Source of the DNA: Arthrobacter sp. FB24
GTDB lineage: Bacteria > Actinomycetota > Actinomycetes > Actinomycetales > Micrococcaceae
Assembly (NCBI RefSeq): GCF_000196235.1
Contig: NC_008541.1
Location: 3,968,001 to 4,032,000, forward strand
Length of the DNA stretch: 64,000 bases
Direction: 5' to 3'
Below are positions 16,044 to 25,545 of this stretch, one piece after another (positions within the stretch are counted from its first letter, which is position 1; every line of letters begins with the position of its first letter). A model generated the notes under the pieces. It was not told the DNA's origin. It ran no database searches and saw only the letters and a list, made by a program, of their open reading frames with translations. The position numbers and the translations under genes were made by a program.

Positions 16044-17345
16044 ATGAAAAACAAATCAACGATGTGGATTCTGGCCGCACTCGTCTTCGGAATCCTCAGC
16101 GGGCTGCTTTTCCACTGGCTGCTGCCGGTGGACTCACGCGAATCCGTCGTGTCCGTCCTGGACACCGTGACGCACATGTTCCTGAACCTCATCAAAATGA
16201 TCATTGCCCCGCTGATCTTTGCCACCCTCGTCTCCGGCATCGCGGGAGCGGCCAAATCCGCAGGCGTGGGCAAGCTCTTTGGGCGATCCATGATCTGGTT
16301 CCTGTCCGCCTCCGTCCTGGTGGGCGCCTTCGGTTTCGTCACCGCCCATGTGCTCAACGTCGGTGACGGGCTCAACCTGATGCCGGGCGGTGACGCGGGG
16401 ATGGAAACGAAGCCCCTCGATTACCAGGCGTTTGTCACCCACATCATCCCCACGAGCGTCTTCGCCGCACTGACCGAAAACAACCCCCTTCAGATCCTTG
16501 TCTTCGGCGCTCTCTTCGGCATCGCCCTGCTGAATCTTCGGAAGAAGGGCCGCTCCTCCATAGCGGATGCCATCGATGAACTGATGGGCGTCATGTTGAA
16601 AGTCACCGGATATGTGATGAAGGCGGCCCCGGTGGGCGTTTTCGCCGGCATCGCAGCAGCCTTCACATCCAAGGGCCTGGATGCGTTTGCCACTTATGCC
16701 TCGTTTATCGGCGGCTTCTATGTTTCCCTCTCCGCACTCTGGGCGATCATGATCGCGGTCGCGGTCGCGTTCCTCGGACGGGCGGCCTTCCGGCTGGTCC
16801 GAATTGTGCGTGAACCCATGGTGATCGCGTTCGCCACCTCCAGCAGTGAAGCCGCCCTGCCCAAGCTCATCGAAGGCCTGACCAAGTTCGGCATCGAGAA
16901 GCGCACCACCGGCTTCGTGTTGCCCTTGGGTTACTCGTTCAACGTGGACGGCTCCATGATGTACATGACCTTCGCCTCGGTCTTCCTGATCAACGCCTAC
17001 GGCATCGATATGGACCTTGGCCAGCAGATCGCGATGACCGCAATGCTCCTCCTCAGCAGCAAGGGCATGGCCGGCGTGCCGCGCGGGTCACTCGTCGTCG
17101 TAGCCGCGGTGGTCCCTGCCTTCGGTATCCCCGCCGCCGGCATTGGCGTCCTGCTGGTGATCGACCAGCTCCTGGACATGGGACGCACCGCCACCAACAT
17201 CCTGGGAAATGCCATCGCCACCGCGGTGATCGGCCAGAAGCACGACCAATCCTCTTCCGCCCCCGAAGAGGCCTCTTCCGGAACGGCCCTCGGAGCGCTG
17301 GACGCTGAATTCAGTAGAGAGCCTGAGCGCGTTTCGATGCACTAA
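16044..17345 (+). CDS. Dicarboxylate/amino acid:cation symporter (DAACS)
   Basis: A 433-residue symporter of the DctA/GltP family that imports C4-dicarboxylates, aspartate or glutamate with H+ or Na+. It has the family serine-rich re-entrant loop IAFATSSSEAALPKL near residue 260, the LPLGYSFNVDGSMMYM helix near residue 290 and the second loop SKGMAGVPRGSLVVV. AAGGA lies before the ATG at 16044. It directly follows aspA, so the pair likely imports and deaminates aspartate or exports fumarate/succinate. Confidence 0.93.
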   Translation: MKNKSTMWILAALVFGILSGLLFHWLLPVDSRESVVSVLDTVTHMFLNLIKMIIAPLIFATLVSGIAGAAKSAGVGKLFGRSMIWFLSASVLVGAFGFVTAHVLNVGDGLNLMPGGDAGMETKPLDYQAFVTHIIPTSVFAALTENNPLQILVFGALFGIALLNLRKKGRSSIADAIDELMGVMLKVTGYVMKAAPVGVFAGIAAAFTSKGLDAFATYASFIGGFYVSLSALWAIMIAVAVAFLGRAAFRLVRIVREPMVIAFATSSSEAALPKLIEGLTKFGIEKRTTGFVLPLGYSFNVDGSMMYMTFASVFLINAYGIDMDLGQQIAMTAMLLLSSKGMAGVPRGSLVVVAAVVPAFGIPAAGIGVLLVIDQLLDMGRTATNILGNAIATAVIGQKHDQSSSAPEEASSGTALGALDAEFSREPERVSMH

Positions 17346-17408
17346 AGGACCTCGCCCGGCCACCCTCGTTTCAATCACCACTACCCCACCGAATGAAAGG
17401 GCATGCCA

Positions 17409-17702
17409 ATGACCGCTGATTTTGAGCTGCAGAGCCCGAAGGACGTGCAAACCCTCGAGCGGACGGCAAGGACGCGGAGAACACCGATCAGGGCACAAAT
17501 CATCGACTACCTGGCAAGCAATGGCGCTAGCAAAGTAGCCGACATCAGTAGCGGCATCGCTTCCTGCCGGGACTCCGTAAGGCACCATCTGGCCGCCCTT
17601 GAAAGCGCTTCGATCGTCCGTTCCAACATCGCCCCCGGAGAAAGGGGACGGTTCACGCCCTTCTACGCCCTCGCCCCCGGAAGAACAGAGCCGGATTCCT
17701 GA
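17409..17702 (+). CDS. Winged-helix DNA-binding protein, ArsR/MarR-like
   Basis: A 97-residue protein with a single winged helix: RAQIIDYLASNGASKVADI, then RDSVRHHLAALESASIV as the recognition helix and a wing ending in FTPFYALAPG. No effector domain is present. AAAGGG is spaced 7 bp from the second ATG (17409), which is therefore preferred over ATG 17403. It follows the symporter by about 60 bp and may regulate this block. The substrate sensed is unknown. Confidence 0.75.
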   Translation: MTADFELQSPKDVQTLERTARTRRTPIRAQIIDYLASNGASKVADISSGIASCRDSVRHHLAALESASIVRSNIAPGERGRFTPFYALAPGRTEPDS

Positions 17703-17727
17703 CCGGCGGCGCCGGCCACTAAGCAAT

Positions 17728-17759
17728 CGGACGACGGCGGGACCATCCGCCGTCGTCCG
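17728..17759 (+). terminator. Hairpin terminator (family copy 5)
   Basis: Perfect 13-bp stem CGGACGACGGCGG, 6-nt loop and complement. It separates the winged-helix gene from the PucR gene. Confidence 0.75.
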
Positions 17760-17970
17760 CTGTGCCTTAACCGGCATCCAGAAAAGCAACCGGCGTCCAG
17801 AAAAAGCCGAAGTTCCACGTCAGCGTCCCCGGCCGGCAACGCCTTGGTTCGGGGACCTAAAACGCAGCGCAGGATTTAGTCCGGCATCCATATTCTCCCC
17901 GAAATGCTCTGGATAGCATGGGGTGACCGGACAGAGCCGTCCGGCGGGGTATCAACGCAGAAGGAAGCCC

Positions 17971-19569
17971 ATGGCCGCAGCTACAGTGGACGACATCCTG
18001 TCGGATCTCCCTCTGGGTTTCGCCAGCCTCATCCTCCGGCCGTCCCGCGCGGATTCCCCCATTGAACGCTTCCTGATCGTTGACTCCGACGACGAGACAT
18101 CCGACGGCGGCGCCGCCTTTGTGCTGCTGATCGGGGTTCGCGGGCGCTCCGCTTTGCCCGCGCTGCGGCGCCTTCTGAAGGATCCTCCCCTGGTGATCGC
18201 GGTCAAGGGCAGTCCGGGTGAACTCGAGGAAGCCGAAGAGCTGCTCCGCGCAGCAGGAACAGGCCTTCTCCTGGTGGACCCGGCCGCCGACTGGGACCGG
18301 CTCCTGTCCATCGCCAAGGACCGCATCACGCCGCGCAGCTACCAGAGCGAGGTGCTGACGCTGCTGGAAGAAGACCTGTTCGCCATCGCGCAGACCACCG
18401 CACGCCTGACGTCCAGCCACGTGGTCATCGAGGACGCCGCCAACAAGGTCCTGGCGTACTCCACGGTGACGAATGACATCGACGAGCTCCGCAAGGCATC
18501 GATCCTTGCCCGCCGCGGTCCGCGGAAATACGAACTCCTCCTCAAGGACCTCGGCGCCTACCGCGAACTGCACCGGACCCGCCTGCCAGTCAGGGTTCCG
18601 GCCCGGCCCCAGGACGGACTTCGGGAGCGCATTGCCATCACATTGTTCGCCGGCGACCGCATTATGGGGTACATCTGGCTGCAGGAAACCGGCGACGGCT
18701 TCGGGGCCGACGTCGACTACGTCCTCACCGGATCCGCGGCGCGGGCGTCCGCCGAGCTGATCCGTTACCGCAACCAGCAGTCCGTGCACATGCGGCAGGA
18801 CCGGATTGCGCGGATCCTATCCGGGCCGGCCGAAGCCGCGGCGAGCGCCCACAGCGAGAAGATCCCGGCGGACCGCCCCGCAGCACTCGTTCTGCTAGGG
18901 ATGTCAGCAACTGACGCGCAGGCGGACGATGCGGCCCTCAAACACGGTGAACTCGCCAACCTCGCTTCCATCCATGCGGCCGCCTATAAACAGTCAGCCG
19001 TCGTGGGGCAGTTCAACGGCGACACCGCGGTGATCATCCCGGCGCTCCAGTCCGCGAATGCCGAAGCCGGACTCCGGAGCCTCGCCGAAGCCATCGTGCG
19101 GGACGCTGGAAAGCATCTGGGTATCAGTCCCTTCGCCGCGGTGGGACCCATCGCCCCTGATCTGCTGTCCATCCATTCGGTGACCGCAAAAACGGAGGCA
19201 CTGCTCGGCTGCATGCGGCGGTCCGGGACGGCCGGGGTGGCCACCGTTGACGATTTTGAAGTGGACATCCTCTTCCAGGAAGCACTGGAGAACTTCACCG
19301 CTTCGGCTTTCCGCCATCGCAGCCTCTGGTCCCTCCTCCGCCACGACGGGGAACTGGCTGAGACCCTTCGGGTGTATTTCGAGGCGTCACTGGATGTCAG
19401 CGAATGCGCCAGGCGAATGAAGCTGCACAAGAACACCGTTTACTACAGGATCAGCAAGGCCAGCCGCGTGACCGGCCTGAACTTCACCGATCCCCGCCAT
19501 TCATTGGTCGCCCTGCTCCACATCCAGGAGTGGGCCGGCAAGCATAAGGAGCACCCGGGCAACCCATGA
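17971..19569 (+). CDS. PucR-family transcriptional regulator
   Basis: A 532-residue regulator with an N-terminal PucR-type sensor region, a central GGDEF-like/GAF-like part and a C-terminal helix-turn-helix of the HTH_30 type: CARRMKLHKNTVYYRISK near residue 490. PucR proteins usually activate purine or amino-acid catabolism. AAGGA precedes the ATG. The stop overlaps the glutaminase start by 4 bp (ATGA), so it is translationally coupled to glutaminase. This makes amide nitrogen use (Gln, Asn) the likely role of the operon. Confidence 0.88.
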   Translation: MAAATVDDILSDLPLGFASLILRPSRADSPIERFLIVDSDDETSDGGAAFVLLIGVRGRSALPALRRLLKDPPLVIAVKGSPGELEEAEELLRAAGTGLLLVDPAADWDRLLSIAKDRITPRSYQSEVLTLLEEDLFAIAQTTARLTSSHVVIEDAANKVLAYSTVTNDIDELRKASILARRGPRKYELLLKDLGAYRELHRTRLPVRVPARPQDGLRERIAITLFAGDRIMGYIWLQETGDGFGADVDYVLTGSAARASAELIRYRNQQSVHMRQDRIARILSGPAEAAASAHSEKIPADRPAALVLLGMSATDAQADDAALKHGELANLASIHAAAYKQSAVVGQFNGDTAVIIPALQSANAEAGLRSLAEAIVRDAGKHLGISPFAAVGPIAPDLLSIHSVTAKTEALLGCMRRSGTAGVATVDDFEVDILFQEALENFTASAFRHRSLWSLLRHDGELAETLRVYFEASLDVSECARRMKLHKNTVYYRISKASRVTGLNFTDPRHSLVALLHIQEWAGKHKEHPGNP

Positions 19570-20510
19570 AGACAGCACTCGACTCGCCGCCTCTCGACCT
19601 GGTCCTGGACGACATCGTGCGAAACCACCGGCCGCGGGCCGAAGCAGGATCGGTTCCCGCAGGCATCCCCCACCTCTCCTCCCCGCCGTTCAGCCGCTTC
19701 GGCATTGCCGTGGCCACCTCGTCCGGGGAAGTCTTCAGCGCGGGCGACGCCGACGTTCCCTTCTCCATCCAGAGCATCTCCAAGGTCTTCACGCTGGCCC
19801 TGGCACTCAGCGCGGACGACCCCGGCGCGCTCTGGTCCCGGGTCCTTCGCGAACCGTCCGGCACGTCCTTCAACTCCCTGGTACAGCTCGAAGTGGAGCA
19901 CGGGATCCCCCGGAATCCGTTTATCAACTCGGGCGCCCTGGTGGTCACCGACCATCTCATGGACGGATTTCCCGACGCCGCCGAACACCTCCTGCGCTTC
20001 CTCTCCCGGGAAGCGGGCCGCCGCACGGGCGGGCAGGGCCCGTTCATCGACGAGGAAGCCGCGAAGGGTGAGCTGGCCAACAGCAGCCGAAACCTCGCCC
20101 TGGCCCACTTCCTGAAGGGCTTCGGCAACCTGCGCTACCCCGCGCAGGCAGTAGTGGAAAACTACGTCAGGCAGTGCTCCATCATGATGACCTGCGTGGA
20201 GACAGCGAAGGCCGCGCTCTTCCTCGCGCAGGACGGCCGGGGCGCGCAGGGCACCGTGGTGTCCCGGAGCGAGGCCAAACGCATCAGCTCCATCATGCTC
20301 ACGTGCGGAATGTATGACGCGGCCGGCGAATTTGCCTACCGCGTCGGGCTTCCGGGGAAGAGCGGTGTGGGTGGCGGCATCCTGGCGATCGTGCCCGGCG
20401 AAGGGGCCATCTGCGTGTGGAGCCCCCGGCTGGATGCCAAAGGCAACTCCCTGGCCGGGACTGCCGCCCTCGCCGATCTGGCCGACCGCACCGGATGGTC
20501 TGTGTTCTAA
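19566..20510 (+). CDS. glsA: Glutaminase
   Basis: Hydrolyses L-glutamine to glutamate and ammonia. The 314-residue serine-dependent glutaminase has the beta-lactamase-like catalytic SISK at about residue 70 (FSIQSISKVFTL), NPFINSGALVV near residue 118, ENYVRQCSI near residue 198 and the GLPGKSGVGGGI motif near residue 260. It starts within the PucR stop codon (ATGA overlap) and is followed 74 bp later by an asparagine-type permease. There is no signal peptide, so it is cytoplasmic. Confidence 0.94.
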   Translation: MKTALDSPPLDLVLDDIVRNHRPRAEAGSVPAGIPHLSSPPFSRFGIAVATSSGEVFSAGDADVPFSIQSISKVFTLALALSADDPGALWSRVLREPSGTSFNSLVQLEVEHGIPRNPFINSGALVVTDHLMDGFPDAAEHLLRFLSREAGRRTGGQGPFIDEEAAKGELANSSRNLALAHFLKGFGNLRYPAQAVVENYVRQCSIMMTCVETAKAALFLAQDGRGAQGTVVSRSEAKRISSIMLTCGMYDAAGEFAYRVGLPGKSGVGGGILAIVPGEGAICVWSPRLDAKGNSLAGTAALADLADRTGWSVF

Positions 20511-20584
20511 CCCGTCCCCCAGCTGTTTCCAATAACTCCCGCTAGACCCCCATTTAGATCTTTGACAGGTCGAAAGGAACACCC

Positions 20585-22099
20585 ATGTCCAACAACCCCA
20601 ATGGCGAGGTTGCTTTGTACGAGGCCGACGGCGGCCACGCCCACGCACCCGATTCCCTCATCCACGCTGAAGACGCCGGCTACCACAAGGGCCTCAAGGC
20701 GCGGCAGATCCAGATGATCGCGATCGGCGGCGCGATCGGCACCGGCCTGTTCCTTGGCGCCGGCGGCCGCCTCAACGCGGCCGGCCCCTCCCTGGTAATC
20801 GCCTACGCCGTCTGCGGCTTCTTTGCTTTCCTGATCCTCCGCGCGCTGGGCGAGCTGGTGCTGCACCGGCCGTCGTCGGGCTCGTTCGTGTCCTACGCCC
20901 GGGAGTTCTTCGGTGAGAAGGCCGCCTTCATCTCGGGGTGGTTCTACTGGATCAACTGGGCCACCACCACCATCGTGGACATCACCGCAGTGGCGCTCTA
21001 TATGAACTTCTTCGGCAAGTACGTCCCGTGGATGGGCGCCGTGCCGCAGTGGACCTGGGCCCTGATCGCGCTGGTAGTGGTTCTTTGCCTCAACCTCGTT
21101 TCGGTGAAGGTCTTCGGCGAGCTGGAGTTCTGGTTCGCCCTGATCAAGGTGGCAGCGCTGGGGGCGTTCCTCATCATCGGCACGTACTTCGTCATCTTCG
21201 GCACACCGGTGGACGGGCAGGACGTCGGGCTGAGCCTGATCTCGGACAACGGCGGCATCTTCCCCACTGGTCTGCTGCCGATGATCATCCTGATGCAGGG
21301 TGTGCTGTTCGCCTACGCCTCCATCGAGCTCGTGGGCACCGCCGCCGGTGAAACCGAGAACCCGGAGAAGATCATGCCCAAGGCCATCAACTCGGTGGTG
21401 TTCCGCATCGCGGTGTTCTACGTCGGTTCAGTCCTGCTGCTGGCGCTCCTGCTTCCCTACACGTCCTACGAGAAGGGCGTCAGCCCGTTCGTGACATTCT
21501 TCGGCTCGCTGGGCATCGAAGGCGTGGACGTCATCATGAACCTGGTGGTCCTCACGGCCGCCCTGTCCTCCCTCAACGCCGGCCTCTACTCCACCGGCCG
21601 GATCCTGCGCTCCATGTCCATGGCCGGTTCCGCCCCCAGGTTCGCGGCCCGCATGAACAAGGCAGGAGTCCCTTACGGCGGCATCGCCCTCACGGCGGTG
21701 GTCTCACTGCTGGGCGTGCCGCTGAACTACCTCGTCCCCGCACAGGCCTTCGAAATCGTGCTGAACGTGGCCTCGGTGGGCATCGTTGTCACGTGGGCCA
21801 CCATCGTGGTGTGCCAGATCCAGCTCAAACGCTGGGCGGACAGGGGTTGGGTGGAGCGTCCCGCCTTCCGGATGTTCGGTGCGCCCTACACCGGCTACCT
21901 CAGCCTGCTGTTCCTGCTCGGCGTGCTGGTCATGGTGTTCATCGATTCCCCGCTTACCTTGCTGGTGACCCTCGTGGCCTGCGCGCTGATGGTGGCGGGC
22001 TGGTACTCCTGCCGGAAACGGATCCATGAAATCGCCGAGGTCCGGAACGGATACACGGGCGCCGCACCCGTGGTGGCCAACAGAACTCCCATCCGGTAA
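20585..22099 (+). CDS. ansP: L-asparagine permease-like amino acid transporter (APC family)
   Basis: A 504-residue APC transporter. It matches the E. coli AnsP pattern closely near the N-terminus: [30 protein letters not shown], then [20 protein letters not shown]. About 12 membrane segments are expected. Substrate assignment to asparagine rests on this similarity and on linkage to glutaminase and aspartase; other amides such as glutamine are possible. GAAAGGAA precedes the ATG. Confidence 0.85.
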   Translation: MSNNPNGEVALYEADGGHAHAPDSLIHAEDAGYHKGLKARQIQMIAIGGAIGTGLFLGAGGRLNAAGPSLVIAYAVCGFFAFLILRALGELVLHRPSSGSFVSYAREFFGEKAAFISGWFYWINWATTTIVDITAVALYMNFFGKYVPWMGAVPQWTWALIALVVVLCLNLVSVKVFGELEFWFALIKVAALGAFLIIGTYFVIFGTPVDGQDVGLSLISDNGGIFPTGLLPMIILMQGVLFAYASIELVGTAAGETENPEKIMPKAINSVVFRIAVFYVGSVLLLALLLPYTSYEKGVSPFVTFFGSLGIEGVDVIMNLVVLTAALSSLNAGLYSTGRILRSMSMAGSAPRFAARMNKAGVPYGGIALTAVVSLLGVPLNYLVPAQAFEIVLNVASVGIVVTWATIVVCQIQLKRWADRGWVERPAFRMFGAPYTGYLSLLFLLGVLVMVFIDSPLTLLVTLVACALMVAGWYSCRKRIHEIAEVRNGYTGAAPVVANRTPIR

Positions 22100-22170
22100 G
22101 CGCACACCCGCCCGCTTTTTCCCCCGGCCCCGCAGCCCCAGACCCCACCAACAACCGACGAAAGCCCGCC

Positions 22171-22284
22171 ATGAACCGACAAGACCTGCTAAGCCCCCAA
22201 ACCATCGGGGCGTCAACGGAAAACCAGACGACGGACAGTTGCGAGGACGGCTGCTTCTTCTGCACCGGACCGGAAACCGACTAG
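22171..22284 (+). CDS. Putative 37-residue Cys-rich peptide
   Basis: A short ATG-to-TAG frame lying between the permease and the ThDP enzyme, same strand. The peptide is polar and acidic, and its three cysteines near the C-terminus form C-x3-C-x2-C (SCEDGCFFCTG). No database family is recognised. The upstream CGAAAG is only a weak ribosome binding site, so expression is unproven. The spacing pattern could bind a metal or Fe-S centre, or be chance. Confidence 0.35.
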   Translation: MNRQDLLSPQTIGASTENQTTDSCEDGCFFCTGPETD

Positions 22285-22345
22285 GCGCCACCGGCGCTCC
22301 ACCCAACGCACGCACACCAACACCCAACCCAGAAGACAAGCAGAG

Positions 22346-24121
22346 ATGACAACGGAATCCGCATCCACCATGACAGCAACCGACACCAGGCCGATCGACG
22401 CCGGCACCAGCAATCACCTCGCGGTACGGCCCGCTTCCGCGGCCGACCCCGGAACACTGAACCCCCGTGGCGGTAGGGCAGGCTCCGGGACCCTGAAATC
22501 CGCCGGGCACGTCATAGTGGATTCCCTCGCGATGCACGGGGTGGAACGCACCTACGTTGTTCCCGGCGAAAGCTTCCTGGACGTGCTGGACGGGCTGCAC
22601 GGCTCCGGCATCGACACGGTGGTCTGCCGGCACGAAGGAGGCGCCGCGTATATGGCCGAAGCCGACGGCAAGATGAACCAGCGCCCGGGGGTGGCCATGG
22701 TGACCCGCGGACCCGGTGCGGCCAACGCCCACGTGGGGCTGCATACCGCCTGGCAGGACTCCACCCCCATGCTGCTCTTCGTGGGGCTCATTCCTTTTGC
22801 GCACCGTGACCGCGAGGCATTCCAGGAATTCGACATCAAGGCCTGGTTCGACACCGGTGCGAAGCGCGTCATGGTGCTGGACCACGCCGAGCGGGCATCC
22901 GAGATCGTTGCGGAAGCCATGTTTGCAGCGATGAGCGGGCGGCCGGGTCCCGTTGTGGTGGGCCTGCCGGAGGACATCATCCGGCAGCAGGTCGATCCGG
23001 CGCTGCACCCGGCCATCCCCGTGGCTGCGGGCGGCATGAGCGCCACGGACGCAGAAGCCCTTGCCGGTGCCTTGTCTCTTTCCAAGAAGCCGCTGTTTGT
23101 CACCGGCGGCAACGACTGGACCCAGGAGGCGGCCGGCCAGCTGACCGGCTGGCTCGAAAAGCACCACATCCCGGCCGCCGCGGAATGGCGCACGCAGGGT
23201 ACTGTCTCCTTTGATTCGCCATCCTACGTGGGACCGATCGGCTACGGCCGCCCCCGCCCCACGTATGACCTCCTGGAGGAAACCGACCTGCTCGTTTTCG
23301 TCGGGACGGTGCCCGGGGACGTGATTACTGACGGCTTTGTCTGCCGCCAGGACTGGAACAAGCAGAACTTCCTGGTGACCATCGACCCCTCGCTGCGCGG
23401 CCGCTCGGGCCCCGTCTCACGGCAGATCGTGGCCAAACCGGAAGCCTTCGTCCGCGATCTGCTGGGCATAGAGCTGCCCGTGAAAGACGAGTGGAAAGCG
23501 TGGACGGCCAGGATGCGCACCGAGCAGGCGGCGTTCGCGGCGCTGCCGCCGGCAGCGCCGGCTGCGGGGCCGGCCAGGATGGACACGCTGATGGCCAACC
23601 TCGTTCCGCGGCTCCCCGAGGACGCCATGGTGACGTTCGGTGCAGGTGAGCACACCAACTGGGCGCACCGCTACTTCCCCACCCGTCGTTATGCCTCCAT
23701 GATCAGCGCCAGGAACGGCTCGATGGGCTACTCCATCCCGTCCGCCATCGCCGCCTCGCTGGCCAGCCCGCAGCGGCGGGTGGTAACCATCGCGGGCGAC
23801 GGCGAGTTTTTGATGAACGGGCAGGAGCTGGCCACGGCAGCCCAGTACGGGGCAACGCCGCTCATCATCGTGATGGACAACCAGGAATACGGCACCATCC
23901 GCACCCATCAGGAACGGCACTACCCGTCCCGGGTTTCGGGGACGCAGCTGAAGAACCCCGACTTCGGCCTCATGGCTAAAGCGTTTGGCGGTTTCGGCGT
24001 CACCGTCACCCGCGACGAGGATGTGCCGGCCGCCCTCGACGCCGCTTTCGGGGCCATCGACCGGGACGGGACGTTTGCCCTCATCCACCTCATCGTGGAA
24101 CAGCGGGTGAAGGCGTACTGA
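22346..24121 (+). CDS. ThDP-dependent enzyme, acetolactate synthase-like
   Basis: A 591-residue thiamine diphosphate enzyme of the IlvB/benzoylformate decarboxylase superfamily. The N-terminal pyrimidine domain has the catalytic Glu in CRHEGGAAYMAEADG (about residue 97). The middle FAD/Rossmann-like domain lies around residues 230-370. The C-terminal domain has the ThDP/Mg motif GDGEFLMNGQELATAA and MDNQEYGTIR. The substrate is not known; catabolic members decarboxylate 2-oxo acids. The first 50 residues are poorly conserved in look, so translation may start further in. Its last 32 bp overlap the convergent DUF2306 gene. Confidence 0.85.
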   Translation: MTTESASTMTATDTRPIDAGTSNHLAVRPASAADPGTLNPRGGRAGSGTLKSAGHVIVDSLAMHGVERTYVVPGESFLDVLDGLHGSGIDTVVCRHEGGAAYMAEADGKMNQRPGVAMVTRGPGAANAHVGLHTAWQDSTPMLLFVGLIPFAHRDREAFQEFDIKAWFDTGAKRVMVLDHAERASEIVAEAMFAAMSGRPGPVVVGLPEDIIRQQVDPALHPAIPVAAGGMSATDAEALAGALSLSKKPLFVTGGNDWTQEAAGQLTGWLEKHHIPAAAEWRTQGTVSFDSPSYVGPIGYGRPRPTYDLLEETDLLVFVGTVPGDVITDGFVCRQDWNKQNFLVTIDPSLRGRSGPVSRQIVAKPEAFVRDLLGIELPVKDEWKAWTARMRTEQAAFAALPPAAPAAGPARMDTLMANLVPRLPEDAMVTFGAGEHTNWAHRYFPTRRYASMISARNGSMGYSIPSAIAASLASPQRRVVTIAGDGEFLMNGQELATAAQYGATPLIIVMDNQEYGTIRTHQERHYPSRVSGTQLKNPDFGLMAKAFGGFGVTVTRDEDVPAALDAAFGAIDRDGTFALIHLIVEQRVKAY

Positions 24122-24797
24122 CCGGCCGCCGGACCCCGCCCGCCGCCCGCCGGGCGCGGCGGCGAATGACGTACTCGGCAACCGCGACGTTGATCAGCCA
24201 CCCCGCTCCCAGCAGCACCGCGCGTGTGGGCACATCCGTGGGGCCGACCAGGAGGAGCCACGGGATGCCCACCAGGGCCTGGGTTCCCGCGCCCACGGCG
24301 ATAGCGTATGCGCGCGTCATCCAGGCGCTGTGCGCTGCGAAGTCCCGGCGCCTGACGGCGAGGATCCCCAGGACGATACTCACGAGCATCGCGGAGCCGA
24401 AGAAGAGCCGGAGCGGGACGTCGGTGAAGCCGTCCGGGAGCGGGTAGAAGACGGACATCCACAGCCCGGAGAGCGCTGCGAGCAGGCCTGCCGGGATGAG
24501 AACGCGTCCGGCGATACGGTGCCTGCCGCGCCTGCCCCGTAGTGAGGGAACGAACTGGAACGCCCCCAGAAGGGAGTAGACGGTGACGCTGACAATGTGC
24601 GTCACCACCGGGACGGGAGAGGCGAAGAACCGCGCGTTTTGCGGCGTCACCTCTGCACCGGACGTCAGTTCGGCCAGCCGGAGGGCCCCGAAAATGACCG
24701 GAATGAGGCTCAGCAGGATGAGGCCGGCGGGCACGGGCCATTGGGGCCGGGGGCGCCGGACGGAGGCGGCGGCGGGAGTGATGGTTTCGGTTGACAT
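24090..24797 (-). CDS. DUF2306 family membrane protein
   Basis: A 235-residue integral membrane protein with about seven hydrophobic segments. Family features include HIVSVTVYSLLGAFQF, RGRRGRHRIAGRVLIPAGLL (with the conserved His/Arg) and DFAAHSAWMTRAYAI. The role is unknown; related proteins resemble cytochrome b561-like or YoaK-type proteins. GAAGGG lies just before the ATG. Its promoter has paired operators of TetR type, but no TetR gene is adjacent. Confidence 0.82.
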   Translation of the reverse strand: MSTETITPAAASVRRPRPQWPVPAGLILLSLIPVIFGALRLAELTSGAEVTPQNARFFASPVPVVTHIVSVTVYSLLGAFQFVPSLRGRRGRHRIAGRVLIPAGLLAALSGLWMSVFYPLPDGFTDVPLRLFFGSAMLVSIVLGILAVRRRDFAAHSAWMTRAYAIAVGAGTQALVGIPWLLLVGPTDVPTRAVLLGAGWLINVAVAEYVIRRRARRAAGGVRRPVSTPSPAVPR

Positions 24798-24818
24798 GGC
24801 CGGCCCTTCGCATGGCTG

Positions 24819-24833
24819 GTATACGGCGTACAC
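24819..24833. promoter_or_regulatory. Downstream operator of the DUF2306 promoter
   Basis: Near-perfect palindrome GTATACG-G-CGTACAC in the leader of the DUF2306 transcript. It is 34 bp centre to centre from the perfect copy in the promoter. Confidence 0.75.
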
Positions 24834-24845
24834 CTCTTGCGATTG

Positions 24846-24874
24846 AGGATAGGTGTACGCCGTACACTTGTCAA
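24846..24874 (-). promoter_or_regulatory. DUF2306 promoter with operator in the spacer
   Basis: On the minus strand: -35 TTGACA (24869-24874), 17-bp spacer, -10 TATCCT (24846-24851). The spacer is filled by the perfect palindrome GTGTACG-C-CGTACAC (24853-24867), so a bound repressor would block RNA polymerase directly. Confidence 0.8.
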
Positions 24875-25212
24875 TGAAAGTGCGCCCCGCCGCCCCGCCC
24901 CCGCCCCGCGCACAGGGCTGTGATGAGTCTCACGTGCAATGAACGGATCCTGGCTTGAGCCGCCGCCACCCCTCCGTGCATCATGGAAAGGACGGTTGAG
25001 AATGCGATTTCACAGCCTCACCAGCCCTTGTTTCCGCGCTAAGGCGCAGGGAATGCAGCGGCTTAGAACGACCCAACCTGGTGGACGCAACGAGGCCAAA
25101 CCAGTGAGCTCGCCGAGCTGCGCAAGGCCTCAGAGCGTTCATGAATAGACCCGTCCCGGGCTCCGCGCCGATGCGAAGCCCATGACCAAATTTATGAATG
25201 AGGCACCGAATA
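24875..25212. other. Non-coding stretch
   Basis: About 340 bp without a convincing gene. The first part is C-rich with a short 22-codon frame after the divergent promoter. The middle, around 25050-25140, looks faintly coding in several frames but none is continuous. It may be decayed sequence where a divergent repressor gene once lay; this is conjecture. Confidence 0.35.
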
Positions 25213-25410
25213 ATGACGTTCGAAACCAATCACTCCGTGACCCTTAAGATCTGGGACCGCTCCGCCATCGACCACACGCTGGACGCCCTGGTGCACGACA
25301 TTTCCACGAAGGCCAACGCCCACCGGAACGATGTTGCCGTCACCCTCAGCGGACCGAACACCTTCACGGTGAGCCTGAACCGCAGCGCCGCCCAGGGCGC
25401 CGCTGTCTAG
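25213..25410 (+). CDS. Small hypothetical protein
   Basis: A 65-residue soluble protein of unknown function. The predicted pattern is strand-helix-strand, with SVTLKIWDRSAIDHTLDALV then VAVTLSGPNTFTVSL. GAGG lies about 8 bp before the ATG; an in-frame ATG five codons upstream is possible. It is single and ends before a bidirectional family hairpin. Confidence 0.6.
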   Translation: MTFETNHSVTLKIWDRSAIDHTLDALVHDISTKANAHRNDVAVTLSGPNTFTVSLNRSAAQGAAV

Positions 25411-25461
25411 GAAACCCGCAGTCCGGTAAAGTCGCGGCCTGGTAAGCCAGGCTCAACACAA

Positions 25462-25511
25462 CGCAAGCGGACGACGCCGGGATCTTCCCGCCGTCGTCCG
25501 CTTGCGTTTTC
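25462..25511. terminator. Bidirectional hairpin terminator (family copy 6)
   Basis: Long stem CGCAAGCGGACGACG with one C-C mismatch in the upper part, then TTTT, between two convergent genes. Confidence 0.8.
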
Positions 25512-25545
25512 GGATTATTCCGTCGGTGCCGGTCCGGGCGGCCCG

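Noticed and set aside
14387..16375. A 662-codon frame on the minus strand, very Gly/Val/Glu-rich
   Set aside because: It lies antisense to aspA and part of the symporter. It arises from C-rich, G-poor codons of aspA; the composition is repetitive and no domain is visible.
25040..25200. Possible transposase remnant
   Set aside because: Short stretches look faintly like IS-type frames, but nothing continuous or with inverted repeats; chance cannot be excluded.
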